From contig JAFUFO010000016.1 of NCBI GenBank assembly GCA_017469885.1, positions 1 to 64,000 of the forward strand: DNA of 64,000 nucleotides, read 5' to 3'. Below, piece after piece: positions 43,552 through 51,105 of the stretch (its first letter is position 1; each line of letters starts with the position of its first letter). A program made the translations under genes and the position numbers. The DNA is from Solobacterium sp. Its GTDB lineage: Bacteria; Bacillota_I; Bacilli_A; Erysipelotrichales; Erysipelotrichaceae. The notes under the pieces were generated by a model. That model did not search any database and was not told the origin of the DNA. It saw only the letters and a program-made list of their open reading frames with translations.

Positions 43552-43557
43552 TATAAT
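43552..43557 (+). promoter_or_regulatory. -10 box of the tRNA-Arg/tRNA-Pro unit
   Basis: TATAAT ends 12 bases before the tRNA-Arg(CCT) 5' end; the -35 is poor. Confidence 0.55.
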
Positions 43558-43568
43558 AATAGGGCTTT

Positions 43569-43640
43569 GCCCCCATAGTAAAACGGATATTACAAACCCC
43601 TCCTAAGGGTTAGTTGCAGGTTCGATTCCTGCTGGGGGTG
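43569..43640 (+). tRNA. tRNA-Arg(CCT)
   Basis: Acceptor GCCCCCA/TGGGGGT, anticodon arm AACCC-CTCCTAA-GGGTT with anticodon CCT (codon AGG), T-arm TGCAGG-TTCGATT-CCTGC. CCA is not encoded. The D-arm is short and A-rich. Length 72 bases. Confidence 0.9.
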
Positions 43641-43654
43641 CCTGAATATATCAC

Positions 43655-43731
43655 CGGGATGTAGCGCAGCTTGGTAGCGCACTTCGTTAGGGACGAAGTG
43701 GTCGCAGGTTCAAATCCTGTCATCCCGACCA
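43655..43731 (+). tRNA. tRNA-Pro(AGG)
   Basis: Acceptor CGGGATG/CATCCCG, D-arm GCGCAGCTTGGTAGCGC, anticodon arm CTTCG-TTAGGGA-CGAAG with anticodon AGG (codons CCU/CCC), T-arm GCAGG-TTCAAAT-CCTGT. The encoded end is ACCA. It is co-transcribed with tRNA-Arg(CCT), 14 bases apart. Confidence 0.95.
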
Positions 43732-43738
43732 TCACAAA

Positions 43739-43770
43739 ACAGAAAACGGCCTGGTGAGGTCGTTTTCTGT
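43739..43770 (+). terminator. Terminator of the tRNA pair
   Basis: ACAGAAAACGGCC pairs with GGTCGTTTTCTGT, followed by TGTTTC. Confidence 0.8.
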
Positions 43771-43805
43771 TGTTTCCCATTTCAGGTCAGAAACTTTGTG
43801 AAGGA

Positions 43806-45902
43806 TCACCAGACCGCAATCCTCGCTTCCGGCGCAAGATACATTCCGTCCCCTTCCTTTACATCAAAGGCGGTGTAGAACTCTTCAAACTGCTGAACGG
43901 TCGCATTTGCCCGCAAGTACGCAAGCGGATGAGAATCATAATTCAGTGAATACTGTTCCTGTTCAAAGGTATTGATCCGTGCCCAGCTTCCCGCATAAGC
44001 CCGGAAGAACGCCTGATAGTCAAAGTTTTCCCGTGACTTTGCCATTTCAAGCAGAACCTTCATTCCGCCCATATCTGCGATCGCTTCGGTCTGAATCAGG
44101 TCTCCGCTTACCGGCTGGCCTTCCCATGCGGTCATGGCGTTATAGTAGTCAATCATCCGCTGTGCCCGCTTCTGGAACGCATCGTAATCTTCGTCCGTCC
44201 ACCAGGAGGAAAGATTTCCGTCCTTGTCATACTGGGCGCCGCTGGTATCGAAGGCATGACTGATCTCATGACCGATGATTGATCCGTAGGTACCCATTAA
44301 GATTTCCTCCGGCTCGCCCGCTTCATAAAGCGGATCACCGATCATGCCGAGGATCATGTTTATTGAGTTGTCGGCCGGATTATAATATGCATTCGGTTCG
44401 AGAATATCGAGATTCCAGAGTTCCGGGTCCACCTTTCCGTTTGTTTTTGCGGCATCCACGTTCTCATTGAACTGTGAAACAGCTTTTCGGCATTCATAGT
44501 AGGAAAGACCTTCCAGATCCAGTCCGGCGCAGTCCGTCCATTTATCCGGATACAGCGCGTTGATGCGCAGATGATCCAGTTTCTCGACTGCCTTTGCCCG
44601 GGTTTCCTCTGACAGCCAGTCCTCCTGTTCCAATACAGTGCGATAGGTATTTTTGATTTCCATACACAGATCTGTGATCTGCTGTTTCAGCTCGGAATAA
44701 TCATAGGCTTCAAGATATGCCTGGCCCATCGGGGAGGAGAGTTCGCCCCGCACCATATCAAATGCGGCGACTCTGTCATCCTGGCGGCCGGATGCGCCGC
44801 TCAGAATGTTGTTGGCATCGATGCTAGCCTGATAAGCGGCGCTGTCCAGAAGCGCTGCTGTATTTAAAGCCGTTTTTACAATCAGCGTGGTTTTGACCGC
44901 ATCCAGATTGTCTTCGGTATACAGTTCATTGAGACGATCCAGATATCCCGGATTGAACGCCAGATATTCCTTTGCGTCCCCGTATCCGTGCCCGGCGAGG
45001 ATCGTGCGCAGCGGATACGATGTCATCAGGGCATCGATTTCTTCCGGGGTGCGGACATTGTTGATGCGGGTATCGAAGTCCGGACTGTACTGGTCCATGC
45101 TGGTATAACAGACATCTGCGAGTTTTGCTTCAAATGCAATGGCCTGATCCAGCAGATCCTGCGCCTGTGCTTCGGTATAGCCAATCCGTGAGAGCAGCGC
45201 CTTTACAAGATACAGCCTTGATTCATACATCCGGTCACCAAGCTCTGTGCGGTTCTGATATTCGGTCGCTTCCCCCAGAAGAAGCGATGTCTGTCCCAAG
45301 GCAGTCACATACCTTGAGGCGTCATTTCTTGATTCTGTCGTACCGAAGTCAAGCAGTGCAGGTACGCCGAATGAGGCATCGGGGTCCGCAATGAACGCAG
45401 TCAGCTCTTCTGTTGTTTTAATCGCATTGATTCTGTTTATGGTTTCTTCCAGCGGTGTTACGCCCGTTTCATCCCGTGCCTGCCAGTCCAGAAAGGCACT
45501 GTATAATGTCCGGACCAGCTGAACATTACGGGAATCAGGGTTGTCCGTTCCTTCAAGAACTGCGATTGCCCGCCTGTCGAGATTGTCCTTTACCTGATCA
45601 AACATGTCCAGGGATGAGCGGCCTTCCGGCAGCTGCGCAGTTGCCAGCCAGTCTTTGTTTACCGCATAATACAGGTCATCCTTCGGTGATAGGGTAAGAT
45701 CCGCAGAGATATTTTCCTTCAGATCATAATCGGTCCAGGGAGTTCCGCCCTGTCCGCGTGTTCCGGATGCCGCTTCTGTTTCCGGCTGTGCGGCCGCTTC
45801 CGGAGCCGCATCGGATACGGTACCTTCCGAAACCTGCGCACCACAGGCGGAGACAAGCGAAGCCGCAAGCACGACAGCGGTGATCTTCTTCCACATATTC
45901 AT
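43806..45902 (-). CDS. M13-family metallopeptidase lipoprotein (PepO-like)
   Basis: The ATG at 45902 (MNMWKKITAVVLAASLVSAC) gives a proper lipoprotein signal with Cys about 20; about 698 residues. The neprilysin-type zinc site is IIGHEISHAFDTSG, with the third ligand in TEAIADMGG and the C-terminal VW that ends M13 enzymes. A Glu/Ala/Thr-rich linker follows the lipid anchor. It degrades peptides at the cell surface. It is monocistronic; the start has only a distant GGGGG site. A longer frame from TTG 45950 would hide the signal peptide. Confidence 0.93.
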   Translation of the reverse strand: MNMWKKITAVVLAASLVSACGAQVSEGTVSDAAPEAAAQPETEAASGTRGQGGTPWTDYDLKENISADLTLSPKDDLYYAVNKDWLATAQLPEGRSSLDMFDQVKDNLDRRAIAVLEGTDNPDSRNVQLVRTLYSAFLDWQARDETGVTPLEETINRINAIKTTEELTAFIADPDASFGVPALLDFGTTESRNDASRYVTALGQTSLLLGEATEYQNRTELGDRMYESRLYLVKALLSRIGYTEAQAQDLLDQAIAFEAKLADVCYTSMDQYSPDFDTRINNVRTPEEIDALMTSYPLRTILAGHGYGDAKEYLAFNPGYLDRLNELYTEDNLDAVKTTLIVKTALNTAALLDSAAYQASIDANNILSGASGRQDDRVAAFDMVRGELSSPMGQAYLEAYDYSELKQQITDLCMEIKNTYRTVLEQEDWLSEETRAKAVEKLDHLRINALYPDKWTDCAGLDLEGLSYYECRKAVSQFNENVDAAKTNGKVDPELWNLDILEPNAYYNPADNSINMILGMIGDPLYEAGEPEEILMGTYGSIIGHEISHAFDTSGAQYDKDGNLSSWWTDEDYDAFQKRAQRMIDYYNAMTAWEGQPVSGDLIQTEAIADMGGMKVLLEMAKSRENFDYQAFFRAYAGSWARINTFEQEQYSLNYDSHPLAYLRANATVQQFEEFYTAFDVKEGDGMYLAPEARIAVW

Positions 45903-46179
45903 CGTTCGTAATCCCGGTACCCCCTTCCGCCTCACTGAACGGATAATCAAAAGGGAATACCCTGTCCTTTCTGTTGATTGTTCTCTGACTGTAATCGATG
46001 CCTGTTTTAATTATCCTATGGATTGAACGGCAGGAATGTGAAAAGTACTCTACATTGCAAAAAAGTATCTTCCTGCGGTGCCGCAGATCCGGAACGGCCC
46101 GGCAGAACCGTTCCGGGTATTTCAGAAACTTCAGAAAAGTAATATTGCGGTATGATAGTAGACAAAGGATATGTGATAT
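45903..46179. other. Divergent intergenic region with two tandem hairpins
   Basis: CTGCGG-TG-CCGCAG (46073-46086) is followed two bases later by a perfect CCGGAACGG/CCGTTCCGG hairpin (46089-46116). Neither has a T-run directly after it. A TATGAT at 46151-46156 is a likely -10 for the plus-strand membrane gene. No ORF is supported. Confidence 0.4.
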
Positions 46180-47727
46180 ATGGATCTTGCGGGTATTCTG
46201 TTCAGTATTCTGGAAACCGGTTCGCTCTATGGCATCGATGATCCGGTGCTTCTTGTTTTCTGTCTGGTAATTCTTGCGCTTTCCATTTACGGACGTGCAC
46301 TTCTTTTCAAAAAGGCCGGAGAAAAACCATGGAAAGCACTTGTGCCGGTTCTCAACGACTACACGCTGTATAAGCTTGTCTGGCGCGGAGATATGGGCAT
46401 CGCTCATTTCATACTGAATTTTGCATATCTTCTGCTGGCGCCGGAAGACGGAACGATCATATCCTCCGGACCGCTCGGTGCACTCTGCGTGCTCTGCTTT
46501 ATCACAATGGTTGTGATTGACGGCATCATGAAAATCAAGCTTGCCCGCTCCTACAACCGCGGTGCCGCTACTGCATTCGGTCTGATCTTCATGGAAGTAC
46601 TGTTCGTGCTGATCATCGGTCTTGGAAAAAAGAACGTATACTGCGGACCGACCCGGCGGAAATTCACCAGCAAGGAAGAACGCCTCAAGTTCCATGCGCC
46701 GAAACTCAAGTTCAGCCAGCGCTACTCCATCGATCTCAACCAGAGAAACAGTTTCGTCGCGCTGATTGCCGGTCTGACCGTGTCCATCTGTGCATTCCAG
46801 GCCATTGCCGGCGGACTGATCGAAGCGCCCAGTGGGATTACTCCGGAGCGCGGATCCAATCTCTATCATCTGTTTACCGTCAACTCCAATACGCTTGCGG
46901 CATTCGGAGCGGTGCTCATGGTTCCCTATGCGGTGGAAGGCATCCGAAACAAGAAATTCATCCTTCCGAAATGGATCGCCATGTTTCAGTATGCCGGTGC
47001 CATCTGCACGACACTGACCATGCTGTTTGCCGTCTTCCTGATCTTCCCGGCTGCCGGCGCAAAGCTTGCATTTACGGGTATGAACTTTTGGCTTCATGTA
47101 ATCTGTCCGATCATGTCGCTCGTCCTGCTCTTTGCGGTAGAGTCCGACAACCGGTTCACGATCTCGGATTCCCTGCTGGCACTGATGCCCTTCTATCTCT
47201 ACGCTCTGATTTATATTGTCAACGTGGTGCTGATTGGTGAAGCACACGGCGGATGGCGTGATATCTACCGTCTGACAAAATATCTTCCGGCAACGATCTC
47301 CGCACCGCTGATGTTCATGTTCGGTTTCGGCATCGCCTCTGCGATCCGTTACTTCTATAACCGGCTTGCCCAGTACCGCCATAACCGGATGGTACAGACG
47401 CTGTGGTCGGATCTTTCCCCGGTGGAACTGAAAGTGGAGACTTTCGGTCTGGGCCGTTATAAAGGTCTCAACAACGATGAAGACAATATCAACTTCCCGA
47501 TTGATATCTTCAATACCATGACCGAGCTGTATGACGTTTCGATGGAAGAACTTGTCACAGCCTATGCCAAGGGTGTATCAGATGGTCTGAATGAGCGGAA
47601 ATCAAAGAGAAACCGGTTCCATCAGCGCATGGCTGCGGTGATCGGAACGCCGGAATACATTTCGGAAGAATATCTGAAGGAACATCCCCGCACCCCTGAA
47701 CCAACCGAACCGGAAGAAGTGATATGA
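46180..47727 (+). CDS. Multi-pass membrane protein, DUF5684-like plus Pr6Pr/AIG1-like halves
   Basis: 515 residues. Residues 1-150 have four helices and the motif KKAGEKPWKALVPVLNDYTL, typical of DUF5684 proteins. Residues 190-400 hold about six helices with HLFTVNSNTLAAFGAVLM and FWLHVICPIMSLVLLF, which look like the Pr6Pr/AIG1 (FAR-17a) family. The soluble tail (410-515) is charged. The function is unknown, and the join of the two families is judged by eye. The ribosome site is AAAGGAT. It forms an operon with the small ORF downstream. Confidence 0.65.
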   Translation: MDLAGILFSILETGSLYGIDDPVLLVFCLVILALSIYGRALLFKKAGEKPWKALVPVLNDYTLYKLVWRGDMGIAHFILNFAYLLLAPEDGTIISSGPLGALCVLCFITMVVIDGIMKIKLARSYNRGAATAFGLIFMEVLFVLIIGLGKKNVYCGPTRRKFTSKEERLKFHAPKLKFSQRYSIDLNQRNSFVALIAGLTVSICAFQAIAGGLIEAPSGITPERGSNLYHLFTVNSNTLAAFGAVLMVPYAVEGIRNKKFILPKWIAMFQYAGAICTTLTMLFAVFLIFPAAGAKLAFTGMNFWLHVICPIMSLVLLFAVESDNRFTISDSLLALMPFYLYALIYIVNVVLIGEAHGGWRDIYRLTKYLPATISAPLMFMFGFGIASAIRYFYNRLAQYRHNRMVQTLWSDLSPVELKVETFGLGRYKGLNNDEDNINFPIDIFNTMTELYDVSMEELVTAYAKGVSDGLNERKSKRNRFHQRMAAVIGTPEYISEEYLKEHPRTPEPTEPEEVI

Positions 47728-47761
47728 TGGTTCCGGTCACAAGAATCTGGAGAATAAACAA

Positions 47762-48205
47762 ATGACAACGAAGAAAAACATGGACAGTCTGGAAGAACTG
47801 AAGCTTGCGGAATCCTGGGAATATATCCAGGGCGGATTTCTTTTCCTTGATGAAACCGGAGAGGCACTCGCGCGTGCCAACGGGGAACTGAAGCGCTTTA
47901 TCAATTCGCTGTCGGTCATGGAACCGAAAGCTGCGGCTCTGATCAGCCGGCTGAAGCTCACCGATCCCGAACAGGCATTTGAAGATGTGCCGGAATCCCT
48001 GAAACAGATCACCGAACAGGATATCGCCTATCTGAAGGAAGACCCGGCGGATGTCGATGAATCTTACGGATCCATGGCCATGGCAGCCTTCTATGGATAT
48101 GTTTCGGAATATCTGCTGATTCCGACACCGATTCCCGAACGGATGAAAACCTACGTCCGCACGAAGATCCGCGAAGCACTCCCGCAGATCAGGATTCTCG
48201 GTTAG
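47762..48205 (+). CDS. Hypothetical soluble protein
   Basis: 147 residues, acidic and helical, no signal or membrane segment. It begins MTTKKNMDSLEELKLAESWE after a GGAGAATAAACAA ribosome site, 34 bases downstream of the membrane protein gene, and is probably co-transcribed with it. It ends at a terminator. No motif was recognised. Confidence 0.7.
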   Translation: MTTKKNMDSLEELKLAESWEYIQGGFLFLDETGEALARANGELKRFINSLSVMEPKAAALISRLKLTDPEQAFEDVPESLKQITEQDIAYLKEDPADVDESYGSMAMAAFYGYVSEYLLIPTPIPERMKTYVRTKIREALPQIRILG

Positions 48206-48217
48206 ATAATAAAACAG

Positions 48218-48247
48218 CCGGAGTTCACCGATTATGGTGAGCTCCGG
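48218..48247. terminator. Bidirectional terminator
   Basis: CCGGAGTTCACC pairs with GGTGAGCTCCGG around GATTAT, followed by TTTTC on the plus strand and TGTTTTATT on the minus strand. It serves the hypothetical gene and the convergent HAD gene. Confidence 0.85.
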
Positions 48248-48261
48248 TTTTCTTCTGTCAT

Positions 48262-49113
48262 TCAGATCAGTTTCAGATACTGAAAGGCTTTATACAGGCC
48301 GTCTTCATTTACGCCGTCCGTAATAAAATCTGCGGCGGCTTTGCATTCCTCTCCGCCGGAGGCCATTGCGACGGCATATCCGCATGCCTCAAACATCGGA
48401 ATATCCACGGCCGCATCCCCGAAGGCAACCGCGTCTTCTTTGTGTGCATGCAGGTGGTTCAGCAGGCATTCCACAGCTGACTGTTTTGTGATGCCTTTGA
48501 CACGAAGGTCTCCGAACAGTGCCGTCTCTCCCGCACCGCCCCAAACCCCGGCCAGAAGATCCGGAAAGTCTCTGACGGAACGTTCATGATCCGCATACGA
48601 ATTAAGCAGAAAACTGATTTTATTAACATCATCCCGATACAGGCCGGCACCGAAGATCATCTCCGGAAATACGGTCCGTACGGTAATGTCATCGCCTCTT
48701 CCCTTTCGTCGGGAATACTCCCGGATCGCCGGCAGTGCTTTTTCCTCAAAGTGTTCACTGCCGAACAGACCGTTGTTTGTCTCAAGGAAGAATTCCAAAC
48801 CGTACGTATGGCACCAGTCCACGATCTTGCGTGTCTGTGCCGGGGTAAGCTGTTTATGCAGGATCACGGTATCTCCATCCCGCACATAGGCACCGTTTCC
48901 GCCGATCATCCCATCCAGTCCGATGTCCCGGATGTCCTGATAGATTTCCCCTTCCGAGCGTCCGGTACAGCTGTAAACACGATGGCCGTTTTTCTGGGCC
49001 GCATGGATTGCGGCGACAGCTGACCCGGGCAGATGATTTTCATAATCGACGAGGGTTCCGTCAATATCGATAAGCAGAATCTTCCGTCCGCCCGGCTTAT
49101 AAACTCTGGTCAT
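48262..49113 (-). CDS. Cof-type HAD hydrolase
   Basis: 283 residues. HAD motif I is LIDIDGTLVDYEN (Asp nucleophile and Asp+2), motif II is SCTGRSEGE, and motif IV is AVAFGDAAVDIPMFE. A Cof-type C2 cap lies between. The family dephosphorylates sugar phosphates, flavin or pyridoxal phosphates; the specificity is unknown. It overlaps the upstream inositol-phosphatase gene by 17 bases and ends the upp operon. Confidence 0.9.
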   Translation of the reverse strand: MTRVYKPGGRKILLIDIDGTLVDYENHLPGSAVAAIHAAQKNGHRVYSCTGRSEGEIYQDIRDIGLDGMIGGNGAYVRDGDTVILHKQLTPAQTRKIVDWCHTYGLEFFLETNNGLFGSEHFEEKALPAIREYSRRKGRGDDITVRTVFPEMIFGAGLYRDDVNKISFLLNSYADHERSVRDFPDLLAGVWGGAGETALFGDLRVKGITKQSAVECLLNHLHAHKEDAVAFGDAAVDIPMFEACGYAVAMASGGEECKAAADFITDGVNEDGLYKAFQYLKLI

Positions 49114-49906
49114 AAGGAATCTCCGGTATTTCCCGGGTTACGATTTCCCGCAGCCGGGCAAAGTTTTCTTTCGTATTTGCGGCGATAAACACAAACCTGC
49201 GGTCTGTGGGAAGGCCGTTCTGGTAAAGGCATTCCCAGTATCCGCCGGCTTCCTCAATCAGGATCGCGGCCGCGGCGCAGTCCCACGGACAGAGCCGCAT
49301 CTCAAAGTACAGTTCCACCCGTCCTGCCGCAAGCTGGGCGAGTTCAAAGGCAGCCGCACCGAAGCGGCGCATATCATCACATTCCGGATAGACCGCTTCG
49401 AGAACCCGGAAACAGCGATCCGCATACTGCTTGGCATATACACTCATCGCCGTACAGAAATGCGAATGTGCGAAGTCATTGTCCGATACCATCACACGGC
49501 GGTCGTTGAGCCAGGTGCCGCAGCCTTTCTGCGCATAAAAGAGTTCATCCCGGTACGGATTGTAGATCACGCCGAGATACAGATCGCTTCCGCGCTTGAG
49601 TCCGACGGAGATCACCGAGGCGCCGAGGTCACGGATGAAGTTGGACGTTCCGTCGATCGGATCGACGATCCATACATCCCCGCCATGCGTGGTATAGTCG
49701 GTGCTTTCCTCGCCGCAGACTTCACTGCCCGGAAGAAGTTCGAGAAGCCCGCGGGTGAGAACTTCCTGCACATGCACGTCCGCCTCTGTCACATAGTCCG
49801 AACGGTTTCCCTTCTGGTGAACATGTTCAGGAGGATGTTTCATGATTTCACTTGCGGAGCGGACAAGCTCGCAGACCCGCAGGGTCAGATCCATGGTTTT
49901 CTCCAT
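49097..49906 (-). CDS. Inositol monophosphatase family protein
   Basis: 269 residues. The Li-sensitive phosphatase motifs are seen: VCGEESTDYTTHGG, VWIVDPIDGTSNFIRD (metal-binding DPIDGT) and LCPWDCAAAAILIEEAGG. It removes phosphate from inositol phosphate or similar small molecules (3'-phosphoadenosine phosphate is another possibility). It begins three bases after the upp stop and overlaps the HAD gene, so the three are co-transcribed. The ribosome site is weak, which suggests coupling with upp. Confidence 0.92.
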   Translation of the reverse strand: MEKTMDLTLRVCELVRSASEIMKHPPEHVHQKGNRSDYVTEADVHVQEVLTRGLLELLPGSEVCGEESTDYTTHGGDVWIVDPIDGTSNFIRDLGASVISVGLKRGSDLYLGVIYNPYRDELFYAQKGCGTWLNDRRVMVSDNDFAHSHFCTAMSVYAKQYADRCFRVLEAVYPECDDMRRFGAAAFELAQLAAGRVELYFEMRLCPWDCAAAAILIEEAGGYWECLYQNGLPTDRRFVFIAANTKENFARLREIVTREIPEIPYDQSL

Positions 49907-49909
49907 GCG

Positions 49910-50569
49910 TTACTGTTTCGGTTTCAGGCTGTAGGTGCCGTTGATGCGGTCACCGGCATCGCCTGCCGCGGTCGGAATATAGCCGTGCTCATCGAGTTCA
50001 CCCGGGATGTAGCGTGCGCAGTAGATATGCACATCCGGATGTTTCTCTGCAAGAAGCTTCACACCGACTTCGGATGCGAAGATGCACATGAACTTGATGC
50101 GTGTGCAGCCGGCATCCTTGATGAACTGAATCGCCGCATCCGCACTGCCGCCGGTCGCAAGCGCCGGATCGACAATGATGACCTGGCCTTCGGTGACATC
50201 AACCGGAAGCTTGAAGTAGTAGGTCTTCGGCTCAAGGGTTTCTTCATCCCGGTAGAGGCCGACATGACCGACCTTGGACGTCGGACACAGCATCCGCAGC
50301 CCGTCCACCATGCCAAGACCTGCGCGCAGGATCGGAACGATCGTAAAATCTTCCGCAAGCACCGGAGAATCAAAGTCCGCAAGCGGTGCCTGGATATGCA
50401 CATCCTTCACCGGCAGATCCTTGAGCGCTTCATAGCCCATCAGGGTCGCCAGTTCCTTAACCAGCTCGGAGTACTCCTTTGAACCGGTTCTGACATCACA
50501 CATGTGTGTGGTCTTATGTTTGATCAGCGGGTGATCAAATACCGTAACATTCCGCATGAAAGCTTCCAT
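49910..50569 (-). CDS. upp: Uracil phosphoribosyltransferase
   Basis: The ATG at 50569 (MEAFMRNVTVFDHPLIKHK) follows AAAGAGGAA; about 219 residues, slightly longer than usual because of the N-terminal extension. The PRPP-binding loop is IIVDPALATGGSADAAI, and IPILRAGLGMVDG and the C-terminal YIPTAAGDAGDR are typical. It makes UMP from uracil and PRPP. It is first in an operon with two phosphatases, and transcribed divergently from a DUF523/TudS gene that may supply uracil. A TACAAT -10 lies upstream. Confidence 0.96.
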   Translation of the reverse strand: MEAFMRNVTVFDHPLIKHKTTHMCDVRTGSKEYSELVKELATLMGYEALKDLPVKDVHIQAPLADFDSPVLAEDFTIVPILRAGLGMVDGLRMLCPTSKVGHVGLYRDEETLEPKTYYFKLPVDVTEGQVIIVDPALATGGSADAAIQFIKDAGCTRIKFMCIFASEVGVKLLAEKHPDVHIYCARYIPGELDEHGYIPTAAGDAGDRINGTYSLKPKQ

Positions 50570-50644
50570 ATACATTTCCTCTTTCTGTAACCTATTGTAC
50601 TTCACAGATTCCTATCAGTGACCCTCAATCCAAAGCGGATGCGG

Positions 50645-50650
50645 TATAAT
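50645..50650 (+). promoter_or_regulatory. -10 box of the TudS-like gene
   Basis: TATAAT 23 bases before the ATG at 50673, with AGAGGTG as ribosome site. Confidence 0.6.
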
Positions 50651-50672
50651 GCGGACAGAAGAGGTGTACATT

Positions 50673-51101
50673 ATGGCTGTAATTCTTGTCAGTTCCTGCC
50701 TGCTTGGCTGTCAGTGCCGTTACAAAGGCGACGGCTGCCGCAATGAACGCGTACTGAAACTGGCGGAACATCATACCCTGATTCCTGTCTGTCCCGAACA
50801 GATGGGCGGTCTTGAAACGCCGCGCAATCCAAGTGAGCGGGTCAATGACAAGGTCCTGTCCAATGCCGGAAGAGATGTGACGGAACAGTTCCGCAAAGGT
50901 GCGGAAACAGCCCTGTTTCTTGCGCAGCTGAACCATGTGGACTTTGCGGTATTCAAGGCAAACTCTCCTTCGTGCGGAAAAGGCATCATCTATGACGGCA
51001 CGTTTACCGGCGGAAAAAAAGAGGGCAATGGAATGACCACTGACCTCCTGCTTGAAAATGGAATTCCCGTCTATACCGAAGACGAGGAATGGCCGCTGTA
51101 A
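50673..51101 (+). CDS. DUF523 family protein, TudS-like thiouracil desulfidase
   Basis: 142 residues from ATG 50673. DUF523 signatures: VSSCLLGCQCRYKGDG, IPVCPEQMGGLETPR and FKANSPSCGKG. Cys9, Cys40 and Cys101 match the three-cysteine iron-sulfur pattern of TudS, which removes sulfur from 2-thiouracil to give uracil. It is divergent from upp, whose product uses uracil, supporting a salvage role. Many DUF523 proteins are uncharacterised, so the exact substrate is inference. It is convergent with the pyrophosphatase gene with only four bases between stops. Confidence 0.88.
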   Translation: MAVILVSSCLLGCQCRYKGDGCRNERVLKLAEHHTLIPVCPEQMGGLETPRNPSERVNDKVLSNAGRDVTEQFRKGAETALFLAQLNHVDFAVFKANSPSCGKGIIYDGTFTGGKKEGNGMTTDLLLENGIPVYTEDEEWPL

Positions 51102-51105
51102 TAAC

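Noticed and set aside
45724-47382. 552-codon minus-strand frame across the M13 promoter region and the membrane protein gene
   Set aside because: It is antisense to two genes with clear motifs; composition and lack of domains fit a shadow frame.
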